Of a stretch of 64,000 bases of DNA, positions 1 to 7,914 are shown piece after piece (the stretch's first letter is position 1; every line of letters starts with the position of its first letter). A program made the position numbers and the translations under genes. Origin of the DNA: Bacteroidota bacterium (GTDB taxonomy: Bacteria; Bacteroidota; Bacteroidia; B-17B0; Aurantibacillaceae); NCBI GenBank assembly GCA_947450025.1, contig CANFTW010000005.1, positions 1 through 64,000 on the forward strand, read 5' to 3'. The notes under the pieces were generated by a model. That model made no database searches. It was not told where the DNA came from and saw nothing but the letters and a program-made list of their open reading frames with translations.

Positions 1-67
1 AACTTTTTTTGTGTACATCAATGCCAATGTATAATTTTGGATTAAAAGCGGTAGTTTCTGTTTTCAT
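1..67 (-). CDS. IS110-family transposase, N-terminal fragment (partial at window edge)
   Basis: Reading the minus strand from an ATG at 67-65 gives 22 codons before the window ends. They include YIGIDVHKKS, the N-terminal signature of IS110/IS1111 (DEDD, RuvC-like) transposases; the Asp of GID is the first catalytic acidic residue in that family. The product would cut and join DNA at a target chosen by a guide RNA. No stop codon occurs in the visible part. A weak TAnnTTTG match on the minus strand (129-122) could serve as a promoter, with a leader of roughly 45-50 nt. The rest of the gene lies outside the window, so intactness cannot be judged. It is too short to appear in a size-filtered gene list. 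Confidence 0.72.
   Translation of the reverse strand, partial: MKTETTAFNPKLYIGIDVHKKS
9..39 (+). promoter_or_regulatory. Promoter antisense to the IS110 transposase start
   Basis: TTG at 9-11 is followed by a 20-nt spacer and TAATTTTG at 32-39. This is a full match to the Bacteroidota housekeeping promoter (TTG, 19-21 nt, TAnnTTTG). It lies inside the transposase gene but points the other way. Initiation is predicted at about 44-47, exactly where a 15-bp inverted repeat begins. It could be chance, but it has both elements at correct spacing. Confidence 0.45.
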
Positions 68-121
68 GAGCTTACAATAATTTTGGCAGCCATTCATTTG
101 GACTGCATGTGATAAGTGATA

Positions 122-129
122 CAAAACTA
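122..129 (-). promoter_or_regulatory. Possible -7 element of the transposase promoter
   Basis: The minus strand reads TAGTTTTG here, matching TAnnTTTG. The nearest TTG on that strand (156-154) is 24 nt away, longer than usual. The element overlaps the 3' arm of the 43-57/124-138 inverted repeat. Confidence 0.25.
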
Positions 130-188
130 CTGCTTTTACATATATGCTTTATTCAATTTGGGCAGACGTATTAGGCATTTGCAAAACT

Positions 189-210
189 TGTCCCTTCGGG
201 GACATTTTTT
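189..210 (+). terminator. UUCG-capped intrinsic terminator in the IS110 end
   Basis: A perfect 6-bp stem (189-194 with 199-204) closes a TTCG loop and is followed by six Ts (205-210). It is nested in a longer imperfect palindrome whose arms are 173-185 and 218-230. The T tract is present only for the plus-strand direction. Confidence 0.5.
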
Positions 211-244
211 ATTTTGCTTTGCAAATGTCTATTAAACTTAGTAT

Positions 245-273
245 CATTGTCAGTAACATTTCGGTAGACAATG
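245..273. repeat. Inverted repeat in the IS110 non-coding end
   Basis: CATTGTC (245-251) and GACAATG (267-273) form a 7-bp stem with a 15-nt loop. It has no T tract. Together with the palindrome at 173-230 it could form part of the folded guide RNA expected for an IS110 element. Confidence 0.35.
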
Positions 274-323
274 TTTCAAAACCCAAACTGAAATAAAGCT
301 CCAAAACGTTATTTTATAACCAT

Positions 324-2987
324 CTATTCCACAATCATTTTCTTTACACCCAACAATTCCTTACAAGTAGTTCTAACAAAATAAGCACCTGAATTAATCT
401 GTAATTTCAATTCTAACTTATCTAAACTTGTTTGCTGGTGATAAACTACCCTACCCATCACATCAATAACTTCAATCAATTTTTCACTGGCGTTAGGTTC
501 AAATACTAAAGTAAACGAGCCACTATTTACTGTTGGATAAAGTTGATAATTATACGCGCCTTTGGTGGATTGATGATTTAATGAAGTGATACTACTTAAA
601 GAAGTTTCCCAGATGCCTCTTCCAAATGTTGACACATAAACTTTATTTAAAACAGGGTTAAATTCAATATCGCTAACAATCACATTTGGTAAACCAAAAC
701 TATTATTAACCCAAGTATTTAAGCCATTAGCTAGGGTGTATACACCTATATCGGTGGCAATCATCAAATCATTCGTTCCTGAAATTTGTTTGATACAATT
801 AATAGGAATGTTTGGTAAATTAAAAGTGATATTTTGCCAAGTTACTCCACCATCACTTGTTTTATAAACCTTATCTGTGGCCGAAAAACCAGCCATACTC
901 ACATAAACTGTATTCGCATCAGAGGCATTAATTTCAACCCCAGTATAATATAAACTATCAGGTAAATTATTCGTTACATTAACAAAGGTATTTCCTCCGT
1001 CCGTTGTTTTAAAAACCATTCCATTTAATCCATATTCATACCTCACTCTTCTGGCAGCATAAATTACCAAACTATTTGTATTAGAAACTGCTAATGCCGA
1101 AATTTCTGTGCTTTCTGTGGTAAGAGAATTAGTATAAATGGTTGCTAATGGAGTCCATGACATGCCACCATCCAAAGATTGAACAACGTTTTCATGACCG
1201 ATATACAATACACCGGGTGTATTATAATCTGCAACAATCGGAGTAACCCATTCACTTTGTTCGCTATTTAAATTAGTCGATAAATTAAATCCATTAATCC
1301 CATTATTATTGCTGTAATAAAAATTACCGTACTGACTAGCCCCAATCACATCAGAAGGATTTGAAGGTAATAAACAATTATCCATACCATCCCCTCCAAA
1401 AATAGTTGACCATGTGCTAGCATTATAATACATAGAAGCATTATCCTGAGCTCCCGCAATCAATTGGCCGAGTGAGTTTTTAGAACTTGATAATCGATAA
1501 AAAGAAGAAACTTGAATGTTATCATTCATTTTTGTCCAAACAGTGGGCCAAGCGCTTGTGTTCCAAGAATCAGAAATAATAGTAGACGTTTGATAAACCC
1601 CACCATCACTGCAAACAAAATAATGACCAGATAGAGGGTGACGGTTAATTTGATGAATATCTCCATGCAAAGTTGCACCATACTGGGTCGTCCAATGCGA
1701 AACAGGAGCAAATGAATTAGCCCCATCATAAGATGCCCAAATATTAATACCACCGGTATAAATAATATTGGCATCGTAATAATCCACCATTAAACCTAAA
1801 TCATAATTACCTTGCCCTCCTGAGGCAGAACCGGTTCCTCCTTCTAAAATATTGTCCATCACAGGCATCACATTCCAAGTTGAGCCTGCATTAGTTGATT
1901 TGTATATGCCGTACAAACCCCCCACCACATCCACACATAGGGCATAAATAATATTATTGTTGGAGGGCGCAATAGCAATTTTAACACGTTGTATACTTCC
2001 CGTTAAAGGCATATTAGTGTTAAGCATTGTCCACGTATTTCCAAAATCCGTTGATTTATAAATACCAGCGTTTCCAATATTTGAAGTCATGACCCAGCCT
2101 GATGAGGCATAAATAATGGCTGGGTTAATAGGATCTTGATGCATATCCCAAAACAATGAATCTAATTTTTTTGTCCACGTTACACCTGCATCTGTTGATT
2201 TATACATCCCAGACACACCACACGCCACCACATCATTTGTATTAGATGGATTAATTAAAATTTTGCGTATTAAGGAAGCATCTCCATTTGTTAAACTATA
2301 AGTTAACCCCGTTGAGTTCCAGGTTAATCCACCATCTGTTGTTTTATAAACACCTAATCCATAATGTGTATTTCGCTTTCTGCCATCTAGATGCAAACTA
2401 ATGCCTATGTATTCAAAATCACATACCGAAATATACATTTCATCTGGATTAAGCGGATTGATTGAAATATCACTAATTCTAGTGATTGGTAAATTATCTG
2501 TGAGAGGCGTCCAAGAAGTACCGTTATTTGTGGTTTTCCAAACACCTCCTTGGGCAACACCAACAAAAAAAGTGTTAGCATTAGTTGGATGAAAGGCGAT
2601 GCAATTAATTCTGCCTATTCCATTTTCCATATAACCTGTTAAATTATTGGGTAAAACATTAGGCCCAAAAGGTGTCCAGATGGATGAATTACTTTTTTGT
2701 AATTGTTGTTGTTTATCTGCAGCTTGTCTCACTGCAATATCCCTATATTCATCAAAACCAGAAGGGTCCCCATGCGCATTGGTATGAAGTTCCATTTCGT
2801 GTTCCCATCGCTTATAACTTTTCCAATATTTTTGTTTAGATAAATCATTCGTATCCTTAAATGTTTTAAACTGAGATTTTAATTCATTAAACGTTAAAGC
2901 TCTATTGAATTTGTTTTTTATAAATGTTTGGGATATAGATGTTTTAAAACAAAAAGCAATTACTATAATAAAAATATGTTTTTTCAT
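324..2987 (-). CDS. T9SS-secreted Asp-box (BNR/sortilin-like) repeat protein
   Basis: This is an 887-residue secreted beta-propeller-type protein of unknown target. I start it at the ATG at 2987, because this gives a proper signal peptide (MKKHIFIIVIAF, ending near SQ); a longer frame adds 14 implausible residues. Throughout the protein there are many Asp-box motifs (TTDGGLTW, STDAGVTW, STDFGNTW, TSDGGVTW), typical of BNR/sortilin-like propellers that bind glycans or proteins. The last 75 or so residues form a type A T9SS sorting domain with a YPT/NSGSF start and a KKMIVE end. It is therefore probably exported by the Por system and attached to the surface. An IS110 element lies directly after the stop codon without disturbing it. 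Confidence 0.85.
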   Translation of the reverse strand: MKKHIFIIVIAFCFKTSISQTFIKNKFNRALTFNELKSQFKTFKDTNDLSKQKYWKSYKRWEHEMELHTNAHGDPSGFDEYRDIAVRQAADKQQQLQKSNSSIWTPFGPNVLPNNLTGYMENGIGRINCIAFHPTNANTFFVGVAQGGVWKTTNNGTSWTPLTDNLPITRISDISINPLNPDEMYISVCDFEYIGISLHLDGRKRNTHYGLGVYKTTDGGLTWNSTGLTYSLTNGDASLIRKILINPSNTNDVVACGVSGMYKSTDAGVTWTKKLDSLFWDMHQDPINPAIIYASSGWVMTSNIGNAGIYKSTDFGNTWTMLNTNMPLTGSIQRVKIAIAPSNNNIIYALCVDVVGGLYGIYKSTNAGSTWNVMPVMDNILEGGTGSASGGQGNYDLGLMVDYYDANIIYTGGINIWASYDGANSFAPVSHWTTQYGATLHGDIHQINRHPLSGHYFVCSDGGVYQTSTIISDSWNTSAWPTVWTKMNDNIQVSSFYRLSSSKNSLGQLIAGAQDNASMYYNASTWSTIFGGDGMDNCLLPSNPSDVIGASQYGNFYYSNNNGINGFNLSTNLNSEQSEWVTPIVADYNTPGVLYIGHENVVQSLDGGMSWTPLATIYTNSLTTESTEISALAVSNTNSLVIYAARRVRYEYGLNGMVFKTTDGGNTFVNVTNNLPDSLYYTGVEINASDANTVYVSMAGFSATDKVYKTSDGGVTWQNITFNLPNIPINCIKQISGTNDLMIATDIGVYTLANGLNTWVNNSFGLPNVIVSDIEFNPVLNKVYVSTFGRGIWETSLSSITSLNHQSTKGAYNYQLYPTVNSGSFTLVFEPNASEKLIEVIDVMGRVVYHQQTSLDKLELKLQINSGAYFVRTTCKELLGVKKMIVE

Positions 2988-3068
2988 ATACGAGTTTTGT
3001 ATATTAAAAATAAGGAAAAAGGACCACAAAAAGAAAATCTTATTTGAGAATCAAGAACAGAAAAAAGA

Positions 3069-3866
3069 TTATGAATTATTTTCTTCTAGCAAATCAATTG
3101 AAGTTTTAAAAACGTAGTTAGCAGGGCCCTCTAACCAAATATTGTAAAAGGTGTTTTCTAAAACTTTATCAAACTTTACATTTAAGTTTCCTCCTAATGT
3201 TTTAATCGCACAATTATTTTTATCAGTACTTTGTCCTTTATAAGCAGCAATTAAAGCAGCAGCAGTTACGCCAGTGCCACATGATAAAGTTTCATCCTCT
3301 ACTCCACGTTCGTATGTGCGCACAAATAACTCGTTATCTTTTTTCTCAATAAAATTAACGTTAGTTCCTTCTGCTGCAAAACGGTTGTTGTACCTAATTT
3401 TTTTACCTTCTTCAAATACATTGATGGATTCAATGTCATTTACAAATTTTACATAGTGAGGTGACCCTGTGTTTAAGTAAAAGAAATCTTCTCCAACCTC
3501 TACCTGCCTCACATCATTCATTTTCAATGACACAAGCCCATCAATAATTTTAGCTTCATGAATTCCATCAATGGCTAAAAACTTTGCAGTATCAATGATA
3601 ATTCCTAATTGTTTTGCAAACGCGGTAATGCATCTTCCGCCATTACCACACATACTACTTTCATTCCCATCACTATTAAAATAAACCATTTTAAAATCGA
3701 TGCCAGGTTCTAATTCTAATAACATTAATCCGTCTGCTCCAATACCAAAACGACGATCACATAACCATTTGATTTGTTCAGTAGTTAATGAAATCGTTTT
3801 TTCACGATTATCTATCAGTACAAAATCATTTCCTGTACCTTGATATTTGTAGCATTCTAACTGCAT
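3069..3866 (-). CDS. dapF: Diaminopimelate epimerase
   Basis: The enzyme converts LL- to meso-diaminopimelate, the last isomerisation before lysine and peptidoglycan precursor synthesis, in the cytoplasm. At 265 residues it has the normal family length. Both catalytic cysteines are present: Cys73 in MCGNGGRC and Cys195 in SCGTGVTAA. The N-terminal [12 protein letters not shown] block and the late [12 protein letters not shown] block are also classical. Only 8 nt separate it from the membrane protein gene upstream (3875-4504), so the two are probably one transcript, with dapF second. Confidence 0.96.
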   Translation of the reverse strand: MQLECYKYQGTGNDFVLIDNREKTISLTTEQIKWLCDRRFGIGADGLMLLELEPGIDFKMVYFNSDGNESSMCGNGGRCITAFAKQLGIIIDTAKFLAIDGIHEAKIIDGLVSLKMNDVRQVEVGEDFFYLNTGSPHYVKFVNDIESINVFEEGKKIRYNNRFAAEGTNVNFIEKKDNELFVRTYERGVEDETLSCGTGVTAAALIAAYKGQSTDKNNCAIKTLGGNLNVKFDKVLENTFYNIWLEGPANYVFKTSIDLLEENNS

Positions 3867-3874
3867 CTTAAAAA

Positions 3875-4504
3875 TTAATTAATTCTTGCTAATAAATTAG
3901 AGTCTTGAACTAGCTCCATTGGTTTAAACTCTGTGCCAGAAGATATTTTATAAACCACATCATCATTTTTTAAATAGAAATTATCATCTACTTTATAAAT
4001 TGTAATACTACTAAAATCTGACAAGCCATACAGAATAACCCTGTTACGAGTCATACGATAGCCTTTAGAATTTAAAGGGGTCTTCCAAAATTCAACAAAA
4101 AATAAATTTGGATAATCCGAACTAGTCACACCAGCCAATTGACCTGTTAAAGTATCTCGTTTAGCATTAACATCTAAATCAATCACCTTAATATTTTTAA
4201 CCGACAACAACTCTTCTTGAGCTACATTAATATCATCTTCCTTCAATAAATTATCAATTTCATTGTAATTGATATTAGGCGAATTTTTTGTATTAATGGA
4301 TACTTTTTTATCTAACTTATCTTCTTTTTTTTCCTCAGAAGATGTATTAGAAATGGACTGTTCAACAATTTTAATATTATCAATATTAGGCTTATTAAAC
4401 TTTTTTAAATAATCATCTATTTTGAAAATAAAAAATGCAACGCCTACAAGCAATCCTATAGAAACTCCGAAAACAAATGGTGGTATTTTATATTTAAATC
4501 TCAT
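3875..4504 (-). CDS. Single-pass membrane protein of unknown function
   Basis: I do not recognise this 209-residue protein. Residues about 9-29 form one hydrophobic helix ([20 protein letters not shown]). A charged, low-complexity linker rich in Lys, Glu, Asn and Ser follows to about residue 105. A compact C-terminal part (about 110-209) contains [15 protein letters not shown] and a run of alternating hydrophobic residues that suggest a small beta-rich domain. The likely topology is a short cytoplasmic N-terminus with the C-terminal domain in the periplasm. It sits 8 nt upstream of dapF in the same direction, so a link to cell-wall synthesis is possible, but only by position. Confidence 0.6.
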   Translation of the reverse strand: MRFKYKIPPFVFGVSIGLLVGVAFFIFKIDDYLKKFNKPNIDNIKIVEQSISNTSSEEKKEDKLDKKVSINTKNSPNINYNEIDNLLKEDDINVAQEELLSVKNIKVIDLDVNAKRDTLTGQLAGVTSSDYPNLFFVEFWKTPLNSKGYRMTRNRVILYGLSDFSSITIYKVDDNFYLKNDDVVYKISSGTEFKPMELVQDSNLLARIN

Positions 4505-4707
4505 GATTAATCAAAAATAAAATTACATATATTTTCTAAACTGTTTTTAATTATTTCCCGAAAGTTTTAAAGACAAAACCACGTATATTAACAAAAAAGC
4601 GATTCTTGAATTTTTAATAATTTAACAGAATAACTCCTAATAAACTCACCAAAACCTTGCTGCCGTTAAGTATTGTTAAAAACAAAATAGATGCATAACT
4701 TCTGATG

Positions 4708-4715
4708 TAATTTTG
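4708..4715 (+). promoter_or_regulatory. -7 element of the HtrA protease promoter
   Basis: TAATTTTG matches TAnnTTTG and ends 45 nt before the ATG at 4761. No well-placed TTG is seen. The element overlaps a TTG codon at 4713 that would give a longer reading frame. If it is a promoter, that TTG cannot be the start, which supports 4761. Confidence 0.5.
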
Positions 4716-4760
4716 CGTTATGAATACAATAAGATTAGTTTAATAAATAAAAAATATACT

Positions 4761-6230
4761 ATGAAAAAAGTAATCACATCATTGTTTATTGGCGCTTTAG
4801 GAGGTGCATTTGCGTTGGCTGGCAATTACTACTTAAATCAGCGAACAGAAAGTCAAGTAACAAATTATAATCCCTACGCTACACCTACTCGACTTACTAA
4901 CTACAATTCGTTAAATACGGCTTCGGGCGCTCCTGATTTTATAAACTCAGCTGAAAAATCGGTTAATTCAGTTGTTCACATAAAAACCATTGTCGAACAA
5001 AAAAACAATTTAGCCTACGATCCATTTCAGGATTGGTTATTTGGCGGTCGACAACGACAACCTAATATGATGCAAGGAAGTGGCAGTGGCGTGATTATTA
5101 GCCAAGATGGATACATTGTTACAAACAATCACGTTGTAAATGAGGCTACTAAAATTGAAGTTGTCCTAAATGATAAACGAACCTATATTGCTGAAGTGAT
5201 TGGTACTGACCCAAACACTGATTTGGCACTATTAAAAATAAAAGAAAAAGAACTACCTTTTATTAATTATGGAAACTCTGATGATGTAAAAGTGGGCGAA
5301 TGGGTTTTAGCAGTTGGTAATCCATTTAATTTAAATTCAACTGTTACAGCTGGTATCATTAGTGCTAAAGGACGCAATATAAATATTTTAGATCATAATG
5401 CTGAGGGCGGACAACTCGCTCCCATTGAATCGTTTATACAAACCGATGCTGCTGTTAATCCAGGAAATAGTGGTGGCGCATTAGTTAGCACTACAGGAGA
5501 TTTAGTTGGAATTAACACAGCCATTGCCTCTAATAATGGGTCTTATCAAGGTTATTCATTTGCAATTCCAGTTAATATCGTAAAAAAAGTTGTATCAGAT
5601 TTAATTGAATTTGGAACTGTGCAAAGAGCTTTTATTGGCTTAAGCATACAAGACATAGATGCAAAATTTGCTGAAGAGAAACGTATTAAACAATTAAAGG
5701 GCGTTTACATAAATGGCTTAACACAAAATGGTGCTGGCGAGGAAGCTGGGATAAAAATTGGAGACGTGGTTACAAAGATTGAAAACGTGACCATAAAAAG
5801 CACATCTGAATTATTAGAGCAAGTAGGCAAATTTAGACCAAGTGATAAGATTAATGTCACTGTAGTTAGAGCAGAAAAAGAAATCGTTATTCCTGTTGTT
5901 TTAAAAAATAAAGAAAATAGTTTAGGAATAATTAAAAAACCAGAAATTTTCAGAACAGCTGTTAACTCTCTAGGCGCAGAATTTGAAGAATTAAATGCGG
6001 AAGATTTAGCAAAATACAATATCACCTCAGGTGTCAAAATAGCAAAACTTCAATCAGGAAAATTATCTAATGCAGGCATTAAAGAAGGTTTTATTATTAC
6101 TTCAGTGGATAAAAAGAAAATTAGTAACATAAAAGATATTCAATCAATGTTGGAAAATAAAACAGGAGGTGTTTTAATTGAAGGAATGTATCCAAATGGG
6201 ATGCGTGCTTATTACGGATTTGGATTATAA
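4761..6230 (+). CDS. htrA: HtrA/Deg-family periplasmic serine protease (Do-like)
   Basis: This is an envelope protease/chaperone that degrades misfolded exported proteins. It has 489 residues when started at 4761, which yields an N-terminal signal or anchor segment (ITSLFIGALGGAFALAG). The trypsin-like domain holds the triad His124 (TNNHVV), Asp154 (NTDLALL) and Ser237 (NPGNSGGAL). Two PDZ domains follow, at roughly 285-390 and 400-489; the first has the IGLSIQDI and AGIKIGDVV features, while the second is more divergent. The order and length match the usual Do/DegQ architecture. A -7 box lies just upstream, and rpoD follows after a 190-nt gap with its own promoter. Confidence 0.93.
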   Translation: MKKVITSLFIGALGGAFALAGNYYLNQRTESQVTNYNPYATPTRLTNYNSLNTASGAPDFINSAEKSVNSVVHIKTIVEQKNNLAYDPFQDWLFGGRQRQPNMMQGSGSGVIISQDGYIVTNNHVVNEATKIEVVLNDKRTYIAEVIGTDPNTDLALLKIKEKELPFINYGNSDDVKVGEWVLAVGNPFNLNSTVTAGIISAKGRNINILDHNAEGGQLAPIESFIQTDAAVNPGNSGGALVSTTGDLVGINTAIASNNGSYQGYSFAIPVNIVKKVVSDLIEFGTVQRAFIGLSIQDIDAKFAEEKRIKQLKGVYINGLTQNGAGEEAGIKIGDVVTKIENVTIKSTSELLEQVGKFRPSDKINVTVVRAEKEIVIPVVLKNKENSLGIIKKPEIFRTAVNSLGAEFEELNAEDLAKYNITSGVKIAKLQSGKLSNAGIKEGFIITSVDKKKISNIKDIQSMLENKTGGVLIEGMYPNGMRAYYGFGL

Positions 6231-6364
6231 ACTGCTTTAATAAAATTTGTTTTTGAAATTAGATATCTGTCTTGAAGCATTGACATGAAGTATAAAAACT
6301 TGAAATTACCTTATCAAAAAAAATAACAAAAACCTAATCATTTAGTAATCAAAGCGATACAAAA

Positions 6365-6395
6365 TTGGAAAAAAGCCTTTTTTTTTCTATCTTTG
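6365..6395 (+). promoter_or_regulatory. Promoter of rpoD
   Basis: TTG (6365-6367), a 20-nt spacer and TATCTTTG (6388-6395) make a full Bacteroidota promoter. The ATG at 6422 follows 26 nt after the -7 box. Confidence 0.75.
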
Positions 6396-6421
6396 TTGGC
6401 TTAATAACCATCTAATATAAC

Positions 6422-7285
6422 ATGAGACAGCTAAAAATAACCAAATCGATTACCAATCGCGAGAGTGCATCATTAGATAAATATCTTCAAGAAATTGGTA
6501 GAGAAGAATTAATTACTGCAGAAGAAGAAGTTGTTTTAGCGAAGAAGATTAAGGATGGAGATCAAGACGCTTTAGAAAAATTAACTCGCGCTAACTTACG
6601 TTTCGTTGTATCAGTAGCAAAACAATATCAAAATCAAGGTTTAAGTTTACCAGATTTAATTAATGAAGGAAACTTAGGTTTAATTAAAGCAGCTCGTCGT
6701 TTTGATGAGACTCGTGGATTTAAATTTATCTCTTACGCAGTATGGTGGATTCGTCAATCTATTTTACAAGCTTTAGCAGAACAATCACGTATCGTTCGTT
6801 TACCATTAAACCAAGTTGGTTCATTAAATAAAATTAATAAAGCATACTCTAAATTAGAACAAGAATTTGAGCGTGAACCAAGTGCTGACGAAATTGCTGA
6901 GTTATTAGATTTACCAATTGATAAAGTTTCTGATACGATGAAAGTATCTGGTCGTCATGTAAGTATGGACGCTCCATTTGCAAATGGTGAAGAAAGCTCT
7001 TTATTAGATGTATTAGTTAACCACGATTCATTAAAAGCTGATGCTGGTTTAATTATGGAATCTTTATCAAAAGAAATTGACAGAGCATTATCTACATTAA
7101 CAGAAAGAGAAAGAGATGTTGTTAAATTATTTTTCGGAATTGGTTTAAACCACGGTTTAACGTTAGAAGAAATTGGTGATAAATTTGATTTAACTCGTGA
7201 GCGCGTTCGTCAAATAAAAGAAAAAGCGATTCGTCGTTTACGTCATAGTTCTCGTAGCAAATTGTTACAACAATATTTAGGATAA
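6422..7285 (+). CDS. rpoD: Primary RNA polymerase sigma factor (RpoD/SigA type)
   Basis: This is the housekeeping sigma-70 factor that directs RNA polymerase to TTG/TAnnTTTG promoters. At 287 residues it is the short form typical of Bacteroidota, lacking a long region 1.1. Region 1.2 is seen in [10 protein letters not shown], region 2 in [35 protein letters not shown] and [12 protein letters not shown], region 3 in RIVRLPLN, and region 4 in [29 protein letters not shown]. Codons look highly expressed compared with neighbours (many CGT Arg and TTA Leu codons). A clear promoter lies upstream and a strong terminator downstream. Confidence 0.97.
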   Translation: MRQLKITKSITNRESASLDKYLQEIGREELITAEEEVVLAKKIKDGDQDALEKLTRANLRFVVSVAKQYQNQGLSLPDLINEGNLGLIKAARRFDETRGFKFISYAVWWIRQSILQALAEQSRIVRLPLNQVGSLNKINKAYSKLEQEFEREPSADEIAELLDLPIDKVSDTMKVSGRHVSMDAPFANGEESSLLDVLVNHDSLKADAGLIMESLSKEIDRALSTLTERERDVVKLFFGIGLNHGLTLEEIGDKFDLTRERVRQIKEKAIRRLRHSSRSKLLQQYLG

Positions 7286-7297
7286 TAAAAATCTAAT

Positions 7298-7329
7298 AAA
7301 AAAAGCAGATAGAAATATCTGCTTTTTTT
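7298..7329. terminator. Bidirectional terminator between rpoD and the phosphoesterase gene
   Basis: A GCAGATA/TATCTGC stem (7305-7311 with 7316-7322) with a GAAA loop is flanked by an A tract (7298-7304) and a T tract (7323-7329), so it can stop transcription from both convergent genes. It overlaps the stop codon of the minus-strand gene. Confidence 0.85.
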
Positions 7330-7828
7330 ATGCTCTTTTCCCTAATTCTATCACTGCTAAATCCTTAATCTCGGATTGATCGATAACAAAACGTAATACT
7401 GTTTTCATTTGATGGAATCCATGAATACCGCAAGATCCAGGATTCATGTGCAAAACGTCATACTGTGTCTGATACATCACTTTTAAAATATGAGAATGGC
7501 CACAAATAAACAATTTTGGTTTCTCTGTAATTAAAATATCTTTTACTTCCTTTAAATAATTTGTAGGTTGGCCGCAGATATGAGTCATAAATACCTTTAC
7601 ATCCTCGCAGGTAAAGATTAAATTTTTAGGAAATTCTTGTCGTGCATTTGCATCATCAATATTTCCATAAACCGCACGCAATGGCTTAAATTTTTTAATC
7701 TCATCAGTCACACTTTCAATGTTTCCAATATCACCAGCATGCCAAACCTCGTCAGCAGCTTCAATATATTTTAATAGCCCTTGATCGAGATAACTGTGTG
7801 TGTCTGATATAAGAAGTATGTTTTTCAA
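7328..7828 (-). CDS. YfcE/MJ0936-type metallophosphoesterase
   Basis: A small cytoplasmic calcineurin-fold phosphodiesterase of 166 residues, usual length for the family. Metal-binding motifs appear in order: ISDTHS (residues 6-11), HAGDIG, YGNIDD, then MTHICG and CGHSH towards the C-terminus. Relatives hydrolyse phosphodiesters such as bis-pNPP in a Mn-dependent way, but the natural substrate is not predictable from sequence. It is monocistronic, converging on rpoD and separated from the upstream amidase gene by a terminator. Confidence 0.88.
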   Translation of the reverse strand: MKNILLISDTHSYLDQGLLKYIEAADEVWHAGDIGNIESVTDEIKKFKPLRAVYGNIDDANARQEFPKNLIFTCEDVKVFMTHICGQPTNYLKEVKDILITEKPKLFICGHSHILKVMYQTQYDVLHMNPGSCGIHGFHQMKTVLRFVIDQSEIKDLAVIELGKRA

Positions 7829-7868
7829 TTTAATTTTTAGGTAATGATACTAGTTTTCTGTAAAACAA

Positions 7869-7907
7869 AAAAGCGCTGAATAATTTTCAACGCTTTTAAA
7901 TAAATTA
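7869..7907 (-). terminator. Terminator after the amidase gene
   Basis: AAAAGCG (7869-7875) pairs with CGCTTTT (7891-7897), with a partly paired interior. On the minus strand it is followed by a T-rich run. It separates the amidase gene from the phosphoesterase gene. Confidence 0.6.
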
Positions 7908-7914
7908 ATAAATA

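Larger units (their letters stand above)
44..210 (+). ncRNA. Candidate structured RNA in the IS110 end, antisense to the transposase start
   Basis: A promoter (9-39) and a terminator (189-210) bracket about 165 nt with no ORF of note on the plus strand. The predicted 5' end (43-57) pairs with 124-138 over 15 bp with one G-U wobble. A small hairpin (86-89 with 103-106) lies inside, and the transcript ends in a 6-bp stem capped by a cUUCGg tetraloop followed by six Ts. The RNA would cover the transposase ATG (65-67) and its upstream region. That layout resembles RNA-OUT of IS10, which blocks transposase translation. Wobble pairs are G-U on this strand but A-C on the other, weakly favouring plus-strand RNA. 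The alternative is that the structures belong to a minus-strand bridge RNA. Confidence 0.35.
1..323 (-). mobile_element. End of an IS110-family insertion sequence (cut by window edge)
   Basis: The stretch holds the first codons of an IS110-type transposase on the minus strand and the non-coding DNA upstream of it, up to the stop codon of the neighbouring T9SS gene at 324. IS110-group elements characteristically have a long non-coding segment before the transposase, which in studied members encodes the bridge (seeker) RNA; that is family knowledge. IS110 elements have no conventional terminal inverted repeats, so I cannot place the outer boundary. It should lie somewhere in about 275-323. The DNA is unusually rich in inverted repeats: 43-57 with 124-138, 173-185 with 218-230, 189-194 with 199-204, and 245-251 with 267-273. 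The boundary is a guess, while the transposase identity is better supported. Confidence 0.6.

Noticed and set aside
173-230. Integron attC-like site for the long palindrome near the left edge
   Set aside because: No GTTRRRY core pair or integrase context is seen, and the IS110 transposase start beside it explains the location better.
2905-3117. 70-residue plus-strand frame between the T9SS gene and dapF
   Set aside because: It overlaps the 5' part of the T9SS gene and the 3' end of dapF on the other strand, and shows only Lys/Ile-rich composition.
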